A stretch of DNA of 64,000 bases. Origin: Gordius sp. MW1 (Eukaryota; Nematomorpha; Gordioida; Gordea; Gordiidae). The notes beneath the pieces were generated by a model. The model made no database searches, had not been told where the DNA came from, and was given only the letters and a program-made list of their open reading frames with translations. Both the position numbers and the translations under genes were made by a program. Where the stretch lies: the NCBI GenBank assembly GCA_964036665.1, contig OZ038528.1, forward strand, positions 1,364,001-1,428,000. The letters are read 5' to 3'. Position 1 is the stretch's first letter; each line of letters opens with the position of its first letter. Shown piece by piece: positions 12,501 to 20,875 of this stretch.

Positions 12501-15500
12501 ATTAACCCCCCCCCCCCCCCTCTTAATTAGATAGTCCTACCTCCGTCACTACTATAAATAAGAAGCTTAATAAATTTTTGTTAATAGTTTCTTTTGGGGA
12601 AAAAATTTTTGGAAACCCCCCCCCATGAGGCAATCCTAGCTAGGCCTATGTTACACACCGCATATTTATGTGTATTTGATAGTCATGGCCTTAGCTAGGG
12701 GGAGACATCCCACCCTTCGATAAAGTTATTATTAAATTTTATTATTTTGCCCCCCCCCCTCCTGATTTAGGTTCTAGCTACGTTCATGTTAATATTTTTG
12801 GTTACATCACGCAACTCAAGCTTAATTATAATTTGAAGGTTGTAGCCCTATTTACGAATCAAAATTGCGAAATATATCTGAAGTAGTATTCCGTTTTATT
12901 AGTAATAGCTATGCAATTAATGGACTTGCTTTTGGGCCATCCATCCGTCCTGTCCAACTTGTTATTTTTCAATAATTGATGTGGAAACTTATGCGGGTTT
13001 TTAATGGCTGTCTGTGAACTTATGCTTATGTAATTGAATTTTATTTTGCTTTCACAAATAGACTAGTTAATGACCGCTGGCAGGCTTTAATTTTTTCGAC
13101 CTCGCCCGAGCCCACAATCCATTATTGTTCATTGGCCCGACTTATTATTATTATATACGTATATATAACTTTCTTTTGGCAACTCGTCTAGGTTGTTGCT
13201 ATATATCGCATAATTGCGAAAATGTGATTTCTTGTTATCTCATTTAGTTACCTATCCATCTCGGTATTTCAATTCTTCCAACTCATCGTAGAGTATTTCG
13301 GAGGCAAATCCTGCATGCTGGAAATACTGTCGGACACCCCCATCCCACTGCAAAGTCCACCTTTGGCTTGTTGTTGCCCCTGCCTACCCAAAGTGTTTGT
13401 CAATAAGTATCCGTCTTTTTACACTTTTTCGTGACCGCAACAATTACACATTGCAAATTACTATTTTATTTATTCTTCTTTAAAATTTGTGGTTTTCGAC
13501 CTTTATGAACGTAGTAGGGCTAGGGAGTAATGATAGTTCATGGGCTATTAAAACCTAGCTTGACTTTTTGTGTGCTCAGTCGTCGCACGCTTTTTTGAGT
13601 TCATATTGCTATAGGGATTTTATTTTAGATTTTGATAACCTTGTCCCATCTAAATCTTAAAATTACACGAATTCATACTCGGTATATTAGGTATTGATTG
13701 AAAAATGCCAAAAATTTGTGTTGAAATTGATGATAATATGTTGGGACAAGACATAATTAGTATAATGTTACCGTGGCCTTTCATTTTATAGATTAGGGTT
13801 TGAATATATATTGCGTACCTGTGTTTAGAAACTAATATCTAATATACCTGATATGCAAGGGCGTAGCCAGCATTGGGATTAGAGGGGGGGGCAATAATGA
13901 TTTAGGGAGGGGCAAAATGATGATATTCTGAAATTTTGGCCATTATTCTGATAAATTTCAACAATTTTTTGGATTTAGAGGGGGCAGCCGCTCTCCCTGT
14001 CGCCCGCCCCCTTGGCTACGCCCATGCCTGATTTGTCTCCCGTCAGGGTTTATTATAAATCACTTACTGCTACCTAAAATTAGCTAAAAATAATAATTTT
14101 CCTTGGCCAGCTATATGCATGCACGACCCTATCAAAGCCTCTATCTTCAGACCAAAAAATCGTTGGTCTGTTTATGTTTAGTCGACTAAAACCAAAGGTT
14201 GACCAAACGAAACCCAGCCGTTTTTACCACACTAGTATGACAGTTTACCTTCATTTACTTATAATTTACAAAATGTCGATTTCTTAGATTTGTGCGGCTT
14301 TTGATGGAAGTGACTTTCCTATTAATTGGTTTCAGTTTTGGCAATAGTAATAACGCCTCCGGGTTTGATATAAATGTCGTTTTCACCTTAATTTTTGCGA
14401 TGCCAGAGCGCACAATCCAGGCTGACACCTTACTAAAATGACGGTTTTTTGCTAGTTTTATGTCATAAGTCATAATGAAGGGGTAGGGAACAAGGGCCTT
14501 CACAGCAAATTTTCTATATTTTCTACACATTTTATACTTAAGGGATTTGTTTTATATTTCTAAATTTTTGGTTTTCTCACCAAACTTGTCAGATGTGGGG
14601 TTACATTTTGATTTTTAAATAGCAACTATTCTATGATCAAGAATTTGGTAATCTTTGGCAACTTTTAACGGACTTTATATACTGACCTCTTATAAATGCT
14701 CGATAAGTTCGATAGGTGCAAATTTTAAAAATTAAATATTTACAGCAAGTACCTTTCAAAAACTTTTTTAATTACGGCAATTTTATTATAAATTTTTAAA
14801 AATGACGTTTTTTTCGGATTTCGGGCTAAAAGTTTAAAATAAGTATCACTCACAAATAAACTAAGAAGGGTGAAATTACATTTAATAAATACTTTTATAG
14901 TTTTAATATTGTGGCCCAACCTCTTCAATTCCGCATACCAATTTTCTTTGTTAATTCGCAGGAAAAATTTTACTCGGCTCAAAGCGATCGTATTTCAAAC
15001 GGCCTTAGTCAGACCCCTTCTCATATTTATTGCTTCCGTCCTATGGACCGATGGAAGTTATACACCGGGCCAAGTAATTTTAGTTTTCACCTGCCCCAAA
15101 TTGTTTAAAATTTTTATATAGTTTGTTTAATTTTATTAATTTCGTTGTTTGTAAACGATTAACTTCAAATTTATAAACAGAATTAATCGTCCGTTTTTCA
15201 TGTTAATTTTGCCTTTAAATCCAATGTTAATCCTCAAAATTTAATGTAAAATCTTATTAGAAGGAAATGCGTGGGTTTTTAAATTTTAACTTGCATATAT
15301 GCTTTTGTCGTTCATTTTGGCCTAAAATTACTTCTTTCCACAAGTTTTGGGCTAAATTAAAGACACGCAGAATCATTATGTCGAACTAGTATTGTAAAGA
15401 CGGCTTGGTTTTGTTTGGTCGACCTTTGGTTTTACCAAGAATAACGTTCATTTCTGATCTGTTTTTCAAATTTTGACTAAGCCTAGAAGTCGACTAAACG

Positions 15501-18500
15501 TAAACAGATCAAAACCCAGCCGTTGTTAAAACACTATATCAAACCAAAGAGTAGCGGAACTAAATTAGCCAAAGAAGAGGCATAAGTTACACTAACTTCT
15601 AACTAGCTTCCGGCTGGATTTTGTTTGGTCTACCCTTGGTTTCACCAAGAATAACGTTCATTTCTGATCTGTTTTTCAAATTTTGCCTAAGCCTAGAAGT
15701 CGACTAAACGTAAACAGATCAAAACCCAGCCGTTGTTAAAACATTATATCAAACCAAAGAGTAGCGGAACTAAATTAGCCAAAGAAGAGGCATAAGTTAC
15801 ACTAACTTCTAACTAGCTTCCGGCTGGATTTTGTTTGGTCTACCCTTGGTTTCACCAAGAATAACGTTCATTTCTGATCTGTTTTTCAAATTTTGCCTAA
15901 GCCTTGAAGTCGACTAAACGTAAACAGATCAAAAAACCAGTCTGCTTACGTTTAGTCGACTAAAACCAAAAGTCGGACGACAAACAAAACCCAGCCCCAT
16001 TTACAACACTAGTAATACACGGTGTTAATATATGTGGCACAGATCGATTTGGCCAACGCGTACCTCTACCTCACGATCATGACGTCCATCTCCACCATAA
16101 TAGGGATGTACGGCCTAGTAGTCACGTTTCGCTTGGCTAAGAATCACTTGAAAGAACATCACCTTTTAGCGAAATTTATCAGCATTCAACTCGTCTTGAT
16201 ATTTAGTAATTTGCAAGGCTCAATCCTAGACCTCTTGACTACCAAAGATATCCTGCCCTGCGTTGCGCCATTTTACACGAAAACTCGGGGACTAGGTGAG
16301 GATAGGAGAAGAAGCTCTCGTTTCAACCAAGAGGGGTCCTTTAAATCCCAAAAATCTTTAAAATTCACTATAATTATGGCTAACGTTCCAAAAAATTATC
16401 ATTTTGCCCATCCCTAAAACATTATTGTCCCCCCCCCCCTTTCAATTCCAATGCAGGCCACGCCCATGCATGTGTGTCTTATCAATGTTACCACTCCAAA
16501 TATGTTTTGAAAGCTACTAGACTATTGCCCAAATGTAAAATGTACAGAATTTGAAGTTAAAAATGGCATGAGGTTAACAAAAAAAATAACGATACACTTA
16601 ATGTTGTTAGGTTGGGTTTTGAATAAAAAGATTATATCCGGTTGGTTTCATGGTAAAAATAGATATTTGCGATAGGTGAGGGTGAAATTGAGCTTTTAGA
16701 GGTATAATATAGTTTCATGATTTAACTGTCAAACTACTAATTGGTTTAAATTAAGTTAAATATAGGGCCTTTATTTTAAAATCTTAATGTTTTGGGGTTA
16801 TATTTTATCACATTTGGTATCAAAGTCTTTTTAAGGTTAAAATGTTTTTTATGGGTGTTCACCTAAAAATTATATTTATCTAGCCAAAAATCTTGTTTAC
16901 CATTGGCCAGGAAAATAATGAGAAACTATATGGGAAACTAATTAAAACAGGTACAGGAGACATTATAAATACATGAAAACATTTTGAAATTAAATATTTG
17001 CTAGCAGAATTTTTTGCTTTCAATCCTCTTTTAAGTGTATTTGTTGTTAACAATTGGTTCATAAATCCAATCTTACCACCTGTTAACCCCCGTCTCAATA
17101 CACGATCCAACTTCAAAGCGCCATATTTCATTTGTCCAAATATGCGATTTACATGTCGTGGAATCAGCAATTTTTTTAGTTTAGTTTCTATGTGAATATG
17201 GATTAGGAAGCGTAATTTAAGGGATCAATATTTGTTTATATGGTCAAAAACAAAAAATTTGAAAAAGGCGCGACGCTCGTATTTATTAAGACGCGGCTAT
17301 GTTTAAACACGCATTCGCTTATTTAATCTAGATTCAAAATCGCCTATTAAAACACACCCTTAACAGCTTATAAGGACGCGCTTTTCTGATAGATCCATCC
17401 TATTTATAAGCCAGCGCCTCATTTAATGAAATTATCATTAAATCTCATGGGCGTAGCCAGTATTCGAATCAGAGGGGGGGGCAATAATGATTTAAAGAGG
17501 GGCAAATGATCATTTTTTTACATTTTAGGCCATAATTTCAATGTAATTTTTGGATTTAGAAGGACCTTGACTACTCCCATGCTTAATATATCTCGATTTT
17601 TACGTATGTTCACCTCCATCACATGTGTAGAGCTTAACCACTTGCTACTGGTTTTGGAATGCTTTATCCTTTCCATCCTGCTTCACCATTACTACAGGAA
17701 GGAGGCCCTCCATCGGACGGCCCTAGAACGTGATTCGTCATTTCGAGGAGACCAAACTAGTCCGGCCGAGCCCTCTACCATAAAAGATATGTTTATGACA
17801 CCGGCTCGTAAATTAACTCTAGTCAGCGTTTTGATGGCCCAAGGAAATCACCATCATCATAATTATAGATCGCCCAGCAACGTTAATAACCCGGGCGGGG
17901 CTAGGGCCATGAGTACGTTCGTCATAGAACGCGATAATAATAGCAATAACTCCAAAGCTGTAGATACTCCGAAAATATCTTCGCCCGTCCTGGGAGCTGA
18001 TCTTTTGGAAGAACCCATGAGGAACTCTAACGATAGGTCAGTCAATGTATCTGCGTCACGGGAAATAATTTTGCAGCGGCTTTGAGTGAATCGCATTTTT
18101 TTAAATAAAATATTTGGAGTCCTAATTCTTAGTGGGCCGGACCCTAAGAATTTTATATGCTCTTTGCTGGAAACGAGATGTGTCTTTTATAAATGTACTC
18201 TTTAATTAGGGATATCTATTACAATATTTTTATCAAAAGATCTGCTTCGAGGGAAAGGAGAATAAAAGATTTATTTTTGCATTTTTTATTATAATGTCAA
18301 TAATCATTGAGATTTTTTACTTTAAATGCGCGGTGAATATTTTTATCTACATTCTCTTTGACAATACCTAGTGTTCTATTATATAAAATTTTGCATCGCA
18401 ATTTTTGGTTACACCTTTTTTTATTGTTCTGGTTTACTTTAATATATGCAACAAATTAATTTATTCGACGCAAAATATAACAGCGATTAATAAAATGCAA

Positions 18501-19190
18501 GATTCATATAGTTGTGATGCAATTAAATTATAGTTTAGTTTTGCGATGAATCCATAAATAATACAGTTTTCAATACAATCAAAATTAATCGAATATTCTG
18601 GCGAGGGTCTAATCTAAAACCGCTATATGTCTCTAGTGTTGTTTTGTTGAGTTAAACCATTGCCTCTGCAAGTTATATAACCCAAGGGCCCGACCCAACC
18701 CTATAATCTGTATAATTTTGATATTTTTGCTTGACTGCTTAGGCTTAGTCCAGGCAGTCGTACGGCCCCGCATTATAAAACGCTCCTCCTCAAAGGCCAC
18801 CACTCCCGTTCGATCGACCACAAATTTAGGAGAAAAAGTGCTGGAGCTTTTCTCAATCACTTGCACCACCATCAACCCCGTGGTCTTATCCATTCTTGCC
18901 CCCAAAACGGTGTGCCAAGGGGACCATCCGTCGGTTTGAGTCGAAAATGCTCATCCTCTTCGCCCGATAGCTCCAACGAGTATACGTCTTTCAAGGTGAC
19001 TGAATCTCCTCAGCCCAACTCCAGATCATCGCGACTAGCACTCGCGAAAAACGAAATCAGTCTCGAGAGGGTTGTCGTGAATCAACAGTCGTCGCCTTTA
19101 CCAAACCTTGCTGAGAGAGGTGCTAAAGTTTGCCACGACGTCGGAGTCCAATACGACGGTTTCCACGAATCTTATAAACCCCAATTTTAA
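407..19190 (+). CDS. SLC51A: Organic solute transporter alpha (SLC51A/OSTalpha family), 5' incomplete
   Basis: This is a seven-transmembrane facilitative transporter of the OSTalpha family. In vertebrates it exports bile acids and conjugated steroids across the basolateral membrane together with the single-pass partner OSTbeta. I join seven exons: 407-561, 11686-11759, 13248-13406, 14962-15073, 16043-16295, 17631-18036, 18743-19190. Every junction is GT-AG and every phase matches (0,2,2,0,1,2), giving 534 residues in the window. Family hallmarks appear in order: a PRAGVLVDFVASVY segment, EYFGGKSCMLE, the cysteine cluster LACCCPCLP, then LWTDGSYTPG, PFYTKTRG and ELNHLLLVLECF. The N-terminal 40-50 residues usual in the family must lie before the window. 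The C-terminal tail is polar and His/Asn/Ser rich and much longer than in the human protein. Intron 1 is 11.1 kb and full of repeats. Whether the organism has an OSTbeta partner cannot be seen here. Confidence 0.9.
730..928. mobile_element. MITE family B, full-length copy
   Basis: It begins CAGTGTTGTAAAAAGGGCTGG and ends CCGTTTTTACAACACTA, so the termini are near-perfect inverse complements over about 20 bp. The interior again carries TTTGGTC/GACCAAA pairs. The flanks show no convincing 8-bp duplication. Confidence 0.75.
955..1197. repeat. Duplicated module starting TTAATTGCTATGCAATTTAT (copy 1)
   Basis: The stretch from TTAATTGCTATGCAATTTAT through a CCGTCGTCCGT region and the GGTGCCCCACCCCTCATC block recurs at about 5878-6045 in the same order. 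Within copy 1 the GGTGCCCCACCCC block itself occurs twice (about 1080 and 1141). No coding potential is seen. Confidence 0.75.
1198..1440. repeat. 60-bp tandem array (TATAATAAACATAAATAAAAG units), copy 1
   Basis: About four units of roughly 60 bp each join TATATAATAAACATAAATAA, AAGTTGTTTACTTTTAATTG and CTATGCAATTTAACTAGTT. The same array is found at 6046-6298, and single units occur at 1660-1720 and 6525-6585. The unit reuses the TTGCTATGCAATTT core found at the ends of the larger modules. Confidence 0.8.
1440..2560. repeat. SINE-tail satellite block 1
   Basis: Units of about 127 bp (some about 112 bp) carry, in order, TTGACTATTATGATTGTTCC, CTATTATGACTTTTTGGCCG, CCGCTGGCTGCTGACCAATG, an A run, ATGACCATTGGCCAAAATGT and a TTTTTTCGTTTTTTT tract. 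CCAATGG and CCATTGG within each unit form a 7-bp hairpin around an A-rich loop. A GGTTAGAATCCCGG segment, like a tRNA T-arm/B box, starts the block and recurs at 1725. Translated frames across it are repeat artefacts. Confidence 0.85.
2600..3281. other. No gene seen; AT-rich spacer
   Basis: Low-complexity AT-rich DNA. A lone diverged SINE-tail segment lies near 3140-3200 (TTTTTGACCGTCCGCTGGCT). I see no splice-competent exon or RNA gene. Confidence 0.5.
3282..3480 (+). mobile_element. tRNA-derived SINE with intact head and tail
   Basis: The head (3282-3350) is tRNA-like. It has an A-box-like TGGTATAGTGGTTATAGCG, a CCGG/CTGG anticodon stem around a loop holding GTG (His-type if aligned canonically), and a B-box-like GGGTTCAAGTC. 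The acceptor and T stems do not pair properly and the loop has an extra base, so it is not a working tRNA gene. The body continues through TTTTTGACCGTCCGCTGGCT and ACTGACCAATA to ATGACCATTGGCC. That tail is the same sequence tandemly amplified in the satellite blocks. Confidence 0.65.
3573..3745. repeat. CT-rich terminal module with inverted TTGCTATGCAA end
   Basis: It contains CCCTATAGGCATTCTCGCCC, then CGCCCATAAATTGCATAGCA (the exact inverse of TGCTATGCAATTTATGGGC at module starts), a CTTCCCCTCTTCCC tract, and CACGAGGGCCGAAGGCC. Copies lie at about 7535-7690, 9068-9205 and 33198-33335. It may be the right end of an element whose left end is the 955 or 5878 module. Confidence 0.65.
3746..4320. 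other. No gene seen; AT-rich spacer
   Basis: AT-rich sequence without recognisable repeat or exon. A TTAATTGCTATGCAATTTAT motif starts again at about 4320. Confidence 0.4.
4450..4988 (-). mobile_element. 5'-truncated retroelement: C-terminal ORF fragment plus poly(A)
   Basis: On the minus strand an open frame from about 4988 down to the stop at 4512 encodes roughly 155 residues. These include RPDGQTLIPWAKG, LAWDYTCPDAFAPS, KYAELNSS and GLLKELGRRIAAN. This PDG...PW...WDxTCxD pattern resembles the PD-(D/E)XK-like region that follows the reverse transcriptase in some metazoan retroelement ORFs. The T run at 4451-4467 would be its poly(A) tail. The upstream part, including all of the reverse transcriptase, is missing. 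At its truncated end it is fused directly to SINE-tail satellite. A related tail lies at 59392-59710. Confidence 0.6.
4990..5760. repeat. SINE-tail satellite block 2
   Basis: It starts CCAATCCCGGG (T-arm-like) and continues with about five units of the 127-bp repeat, then two shorter ones with TTTATATCCACTTTTACCGT. The CCAATGG/CCATTGG hairpin and the GGCCGTCCGTTGG core are kept. One copy holds a short internal duplication (CCTGTTACTACCATTGCT twice, about 5150-5188). Confidence 0.8.
5878..6310. repeat. Duplicated module plus 60-bp array, copy 2
   Basis: It repeats the order of 955-1440: TTAATTGCTATGCAATTTAT, the GTCCGTTGTCCG region, GGTGCCCCACCCCTCATC, then about four 60-bp units. Downstream, satellite block 3 follows just as block 1 follows copy 1. 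This indicates a segmental duplication of more than 1.5 kb. Confidence 0.8.
6300..7250. repeat. SINE-tail satellite block 3
   Basis: It is the same array as block 1 and in the same unit order, including an interruption by a single 60-bp unit at about 6525-6585 that matches the one at about 1660-1720. Unit length is about 127 bp and the hairpin is conserved. Confidence 0.85.
7290..8531. repeat. Nested foldback: two sets of inverted arms
   Basis: The outer arms are 7290-7382 and 8438-8531 (about 93 bp, near-identical in inverse; TTTCTCCCAACAATTCTGCA against TGCAGAATTGTTGGGAGAAA). Inside lie shorter arms at 7888-7935 and 8167-8214 (about 47 bp; ACTATTTTCTAACACTTAAA and its inverse). Between 7535 and 7690 sits a copy of the CT-rich terminal module. 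No open frame is seen. Confidence 0.75.
9068..9205. repeat. CT-rich terminal module copy
   Basis: It has CCCCTATAGGCATTCTCGCC, then CGCCCATAAATTGCATAGCA and a C/T-rich tract, as at 3573. Here it runs straight into the GC-rich minisatellite. Confidence 0.65.
9206..9325. repeat. GC-rich hairpin minisatellite, four units of about 30 bp
   Basis: Each unit has the form GGGGGTYTGGGGGC followed by a 3-4 base loop and GCCCCCAG, so every unit can form a strong hairpin (GGGGGCGGAGCCCCC, GGGGGCGAAGCCCCC). It is extremely GC-rich against an AT-rich background. The 18 bases at 9263-9280 recur at window positions 1-18. Confidence 0.8.
9904..10013. mobile_element. MITE family A copy, C-tract rich
   Basis: The termini are CATGAGCATAGCC and CCTGGCTACGCCCAT. 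The interior is reduced to C runs and CCCTAATGG segments. Confidence 0.65.
10215..10292. mobile_element. Partial relative of foldback element D
   Basis: It contains CATATGACATGGGCAGTCTA, the inverse of the left end of the element at 20876-21328, and an AAATGGCGGA segment also found there. Only one end is recognisable. Confidence 0.5.
11431..11518. mobile_element. MITE family B, internally deleted
   Basis: Left end GTGTTGTAGAACGGCTGGGT and right end CACAGTCGTTCTATGGCAC, with only about 45 bp between. It lies in intron 1 just before exon 2. Confidence 0.65.
11686..11759 (+). CDS. SLC51A: OSTalpha exon 2
   Basis: The acceptor is ACTATACAG and the donor is TCTGT|GTAAGT (phase 2). It encodes VYSMTSLLGIYVPRAGVLVD, which matches the second helix region of the family with its conserved PR pair. 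Confidence 0.9.
12684..12788. mobile_element. MITE family A, degenerate copy
   Basis: It runs from CATGGCCTTAGCTAGGGGG to TAGGTTCTAGCTACGTTCATG. Both ends have drifted but stay mutually inverse. It lies in OSTalpha intron 2. Confidence 0.5.
13248..13406 (+). CDS. SLC51A: OSTalpha exon 3 with the CCCPC motif
   Basis: The acceptor CTCATTTAG completes the codon begun in exon 2 (GT|T). The donor is AATAA|GTATCC (phase 2). It encodes helix 3, EYFGGKSCMLE, DTPIPLQ and the cysteine cluster LACCCPCLPK. This cytosolic Cys-rich loop is the best family signature here. Confidence 0.92.
   Translation, partial: LPIHLGISILPTHRRVFRRQILHAGNTVGHPHPTAKSTFGLLLPLPTQSVCQ
13855..14026. mobile_element. MITE family A, nearly exact target duplication
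   Basis: It is flanked by CCTGATAT (13847-13854) and CCTGATTT (14027-14034), an 8-bp duplication with one mismatch. The ends are GGGCGTAGCCAG and TTGGCTACGCCCATG. Confidence 0.8.
14150..14234. mobile_element. MITE family B, right half
   Basis: It has GGTCTGTTTATGTTTAGTCG, GACCAAACGAAACCCAGCCG and TTTTTACCACACTA, the usual right end. The left half is missing. Confidence 0.6.
14962..15073 (+). CDS. SLC51A: OSTalpha exon 4
   Basis: The acceptor is TTAATTCGCAG, joining AA|G to make lysine. The donor is GGCCAA|GTAATT (phase 0). It encodes a basic start (KNFTRLKAIVFQ), a helix (PLLIFIASVLW) and TDGSYTPGQ, which aligns with the family's P/TDGxYxPxD extracellular segment. Confidence 0.88.
15387..16011. 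repeat. Family B element amplified as a 210-bp tandem triplication
   Basis: ACCAAGAATAACGTTCATTT begins at 15434, 15644 and 15854, an exact 210-bp period. Each unit joins the right end of one family B element, about 75 bp of unrelated spacer (with AAAGAGTAGCGGAACTAAAT), and the left part of the next. The copies are almost identical, so the amplification is recent. It ends just before OSTalpha exon 5. Confidence 0.85.
16043..16295 (+). CDS. SLC51A: OSTalpha exon 5
   Basis: The acceptor is TGTGGCACAG (phase 0) and the donor is GGACTAG|GTGAGG (phase 1). It encodes two helices (around YLYLTIMTSISTIIGMYGLV and FISIQLVLIFSNLQGSILDL) and the PFYTKTRGL segment. The last matches the SPPYSSKTR region of mammalian OSTalpha. 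Confidence 0.92.
16345..16468. mobile_element. MITE family A, inverse orientation, left end lost
   Basis: It reads AAATCCCAAAAATC, TATAATTATGGCTAACGTTC, CATTTTGCCCATCCC, a C tract, then CCAATGCAGGCCACGCCCATG. It starts shortly after the exon 5 donor. Confidence 0.65.
16500..17446. other. Intronic AT-rich stretch; unidentified minus-strand frame
   Basis: Within OSTalpha intron 5. A minus-strand frame at 16880-17170 gives 96 residues including RVLRRGLTGGKIGFMNQLL. It is basic and not obviously random, but I do not recognise it. It could be a relic of an inserted gene or chance. Confidence 0.3.
17447..17581. mobile_element. MITE family A copy
   Basis: The ends are CATGGGCGTAGCCAG and TTGACTACTCCCATG. 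It ends 50 bases before the exon 6 acceptor, so part of the intron 5 branch region is element-derived. Confidence 0.7.
17631..18036 (+). CDS. SLC51A: OSTalpha exon 6, last helix and tail
   Basis: The acceptor is TCACATGTGTAG. G|AG across the junction makes the glutamate of ELNHLLLVLECFILS, the last helix, followed by HHYYRKEA. The remainder is a polar cytosolic tail with an NHHHHN run and an NNSNN run. The donor GATAG|GTCAGT (phase 2) leads to exon 7. If it is not used, the frame continues to a stop at 18083-18085. Confidence 0.88.
18037..18085 (+). CDS. SLC51A: Alternative short C-terminus of OSTalpha (read-through of donor)
   Basis: Without splicing at 18037 the frame stays open for 16 more codons (ending REIILQRL) to TGA at 18083-18085. 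AATAAA follows at 18104-18109. Stop and poly(A) signal so close together suggest a real shorter isoform. Confidence 0.45.
18104..18109 (+). terminator. Poly(A) signal AATAAA for the short OSTalpha form
   Basis: A canonical hexamer 19 bases after the stop at 18085. It lies inside the intron of the long form. Confidence 0.45.
18743..19190 (+). CDS. SLC51A: OSTalpha exon 7, long C-terminal tail
   Basis: The acceptor TTGACTGCTTAG joins AG|G (arginine), and the frame is then open for 148 codons to TAA at 19188-19190. The peptide is Ser/His/Arg rich (SSSSPDSSNEYTSFKV, GVQYDGFHESYKPQF) with no recognised domain. The long open frame and matching phase support it; family conservation is lacking. Confidence 0.65.
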
Positions 19191-19265
19191 AGCTGGCTAG
19201 CGGCATTAGAGCTCTCCTTGGATATTTAATGATTTCAATACCTGTCGTTGCGCTCCGTTGCGTTC

Positions 19266-19475
19266 GTAGTGGTGTTGTAAAAAACGGCTGGGTTTTGTTT
19301 GGTCGACTTTTGGTTTTAGTCGACTAAATATAATGCAGACCAACGGTTTTTTGGTCTATTTTTCTTTGTCGACCTCCTGGCTTAGTCGATATTTGAAAAA
19401 CAGACCTGAATCGGCCCTTAGTTTTAGTTGAACTAAAGTTCGACCAAACAAATCCCAGCTGTTTATACAACACTA
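19266..19475. mobile_element. MITE family B, full-length copy
   Basis: It starts TAGTGGTGTTGTAAAAAACG and ends CAGCTGTTTATACAACACTA. It is the best full-length copy, about 210 bp, and lies just after the long-form OSTalpha stop. Confidence 0.8.
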
Positions 19476-20052
19476 GTTTTAATAGAGGGACCTTATAAGA
19501 TACTCAGCTTCGTGTGTTTGAATGGTTTCGTTAACAATTTACCAAATACCCATGTCCTCTCCCCCCTTCGCCTTGTCTTCTTAAGAATTATCCTCCTTCC
19601 GTGATGATGAGTTCGTTAAACACGGTTATTCAATACTAACATCACCCAAAATGCACTCATTGTTATATTTCGGCATATAATATATTCGTTATATAATGGA
19701 TTATTCACAACATTTGTTTGCCAACATCCATAAAATACACCCTCGTTTATATTTATATCGCAAATATTTTTTTTGTAAATAATGTATTTTGTTTGGTTTG
19801 CCGACTACATAGCCTTAACCTCAATGCCTAAATAAACTGGTTTTTAGCGAGGTGTTTCAACAACATTTTGGATATTTAGCGAATAATTATCATACATATT
19901 TGTGCCATATATAAAGCATCCTAGTTTAGGTTCATTTATTAAAGTGGTAATTTTATTTACAAGCATATTCTTGTTCTTGTGCTCCAATGGACATAAATCA
20001 TGCTCATTTTGAATTAAAAGCGTTCTTTAAAATTTAGCAGTGCATGAAATGG

Positions 20053-20380
20053 GGATATATGGGCCAGAGACCAGAAAAAGCCCGGCCTGGCCCACAAAAT
20101 TAGGGCAATTCAAGCTCAATGATATTTTTTATATAGTTTATTCTTTTGTCACTTTTCTGAATATACAATATTTATTAATCGTAATTCTTATTCAAAATAA
20201 AATCAAAAATTTAATTATATAACCAAATTACCCGGTAAAATTTAAAAAATATCATTTCGGGCCGGGCAGCTCTTATGATTCGGGTTCTACCGGGCGGACA
20301 CTTACAAGAGTTCGGACGGATTTAGCTAAAAAGATTACACCTGGCCGGGTTCGGGCAGAAATTTTTTAACAAGTCTGACT
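20053..20380. repeat. Repeat family I (CAGAGACCAG end, GCCCGGCC-rich)
   Basis: It begins GGGCCAGAGACCAGAAAAAG and GCCCGGCCTGGCCCA, with GC islands (GGGCCGGGCAGC, CCGGGCGGACACTTA) at the far end. The inverse (TTTTTCCTGGTCTCTGA) ends the copy at 34813, and TTTTCTGGTCTCTGAT ends the one near 27842. Confidence 0.55.
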
Positions 20381-20516
20381 TCTGATTTGGACATTGCTAG
20401 TTGAGCTGAGAATTTAGGAAATTGGCGAATTTCATACATGAACTAATGATTTCGAAATCCATGTGATTTAATGGTTCATTGAAATCGATATAAAGCACTT
20501 ATACGACAGCCATAGA

Positions 20517-20692
20517 CAGGGTTTCTTTCAGAAAAAATGCTCCGGGGGGGGGGGTAAAAAAAATTTTAATTGCTAAACCATTTTGTATAATATTTACTGA
20601 TTTTTATTGGTGATATAAGTGATATATAAATATACATACACGCATAATCTTTAACCCCCCCCCCCCCGGGCTCCCCCCTGAAAGAAACCCTG
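20517..20692. mobile_element. hAT-type MITE with perfect 8-bp target duplication
   Basis: The terminal inverted repeats are exact over 15 bp: CAGGGTTTCTTTCAG (20517-20531) and CTGAAAGAAACCCTG (20678-20692). They are flanked by identical GCCATAGA (20509-20516 and 20693-20700). A CAGGG terminus with an 8-bp duplication is typical of the hAT superfamily. Just inside are an 11-base G run and a 13-base C run. No coding capacity. Confidence 0.9.
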
Positions 20693-20875
20693 GCCATAGA
20701 CTTGTCTATTGTTTGATTGAAAAGTGTTTAATCACTAGATGTAAAGTTTAAGATGGCTGGCTTGACAAGAATTTAAAAATAACTAGCATATCCTCATTGC
20801 AGTGTCTAAATATTTAATAAAATAGTCGAAGTTAGGACCAAATATTAATTGTAAATTTTTACGGTGTTTACTATG

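Noticed and set aside
14255-14530. Minus-strand 91-codon frame in OSTalpha intron 3
   Set aside because: No recognisable motif, no start context or partner exon; a 91-codon frame is within chance for this amount of sequence.
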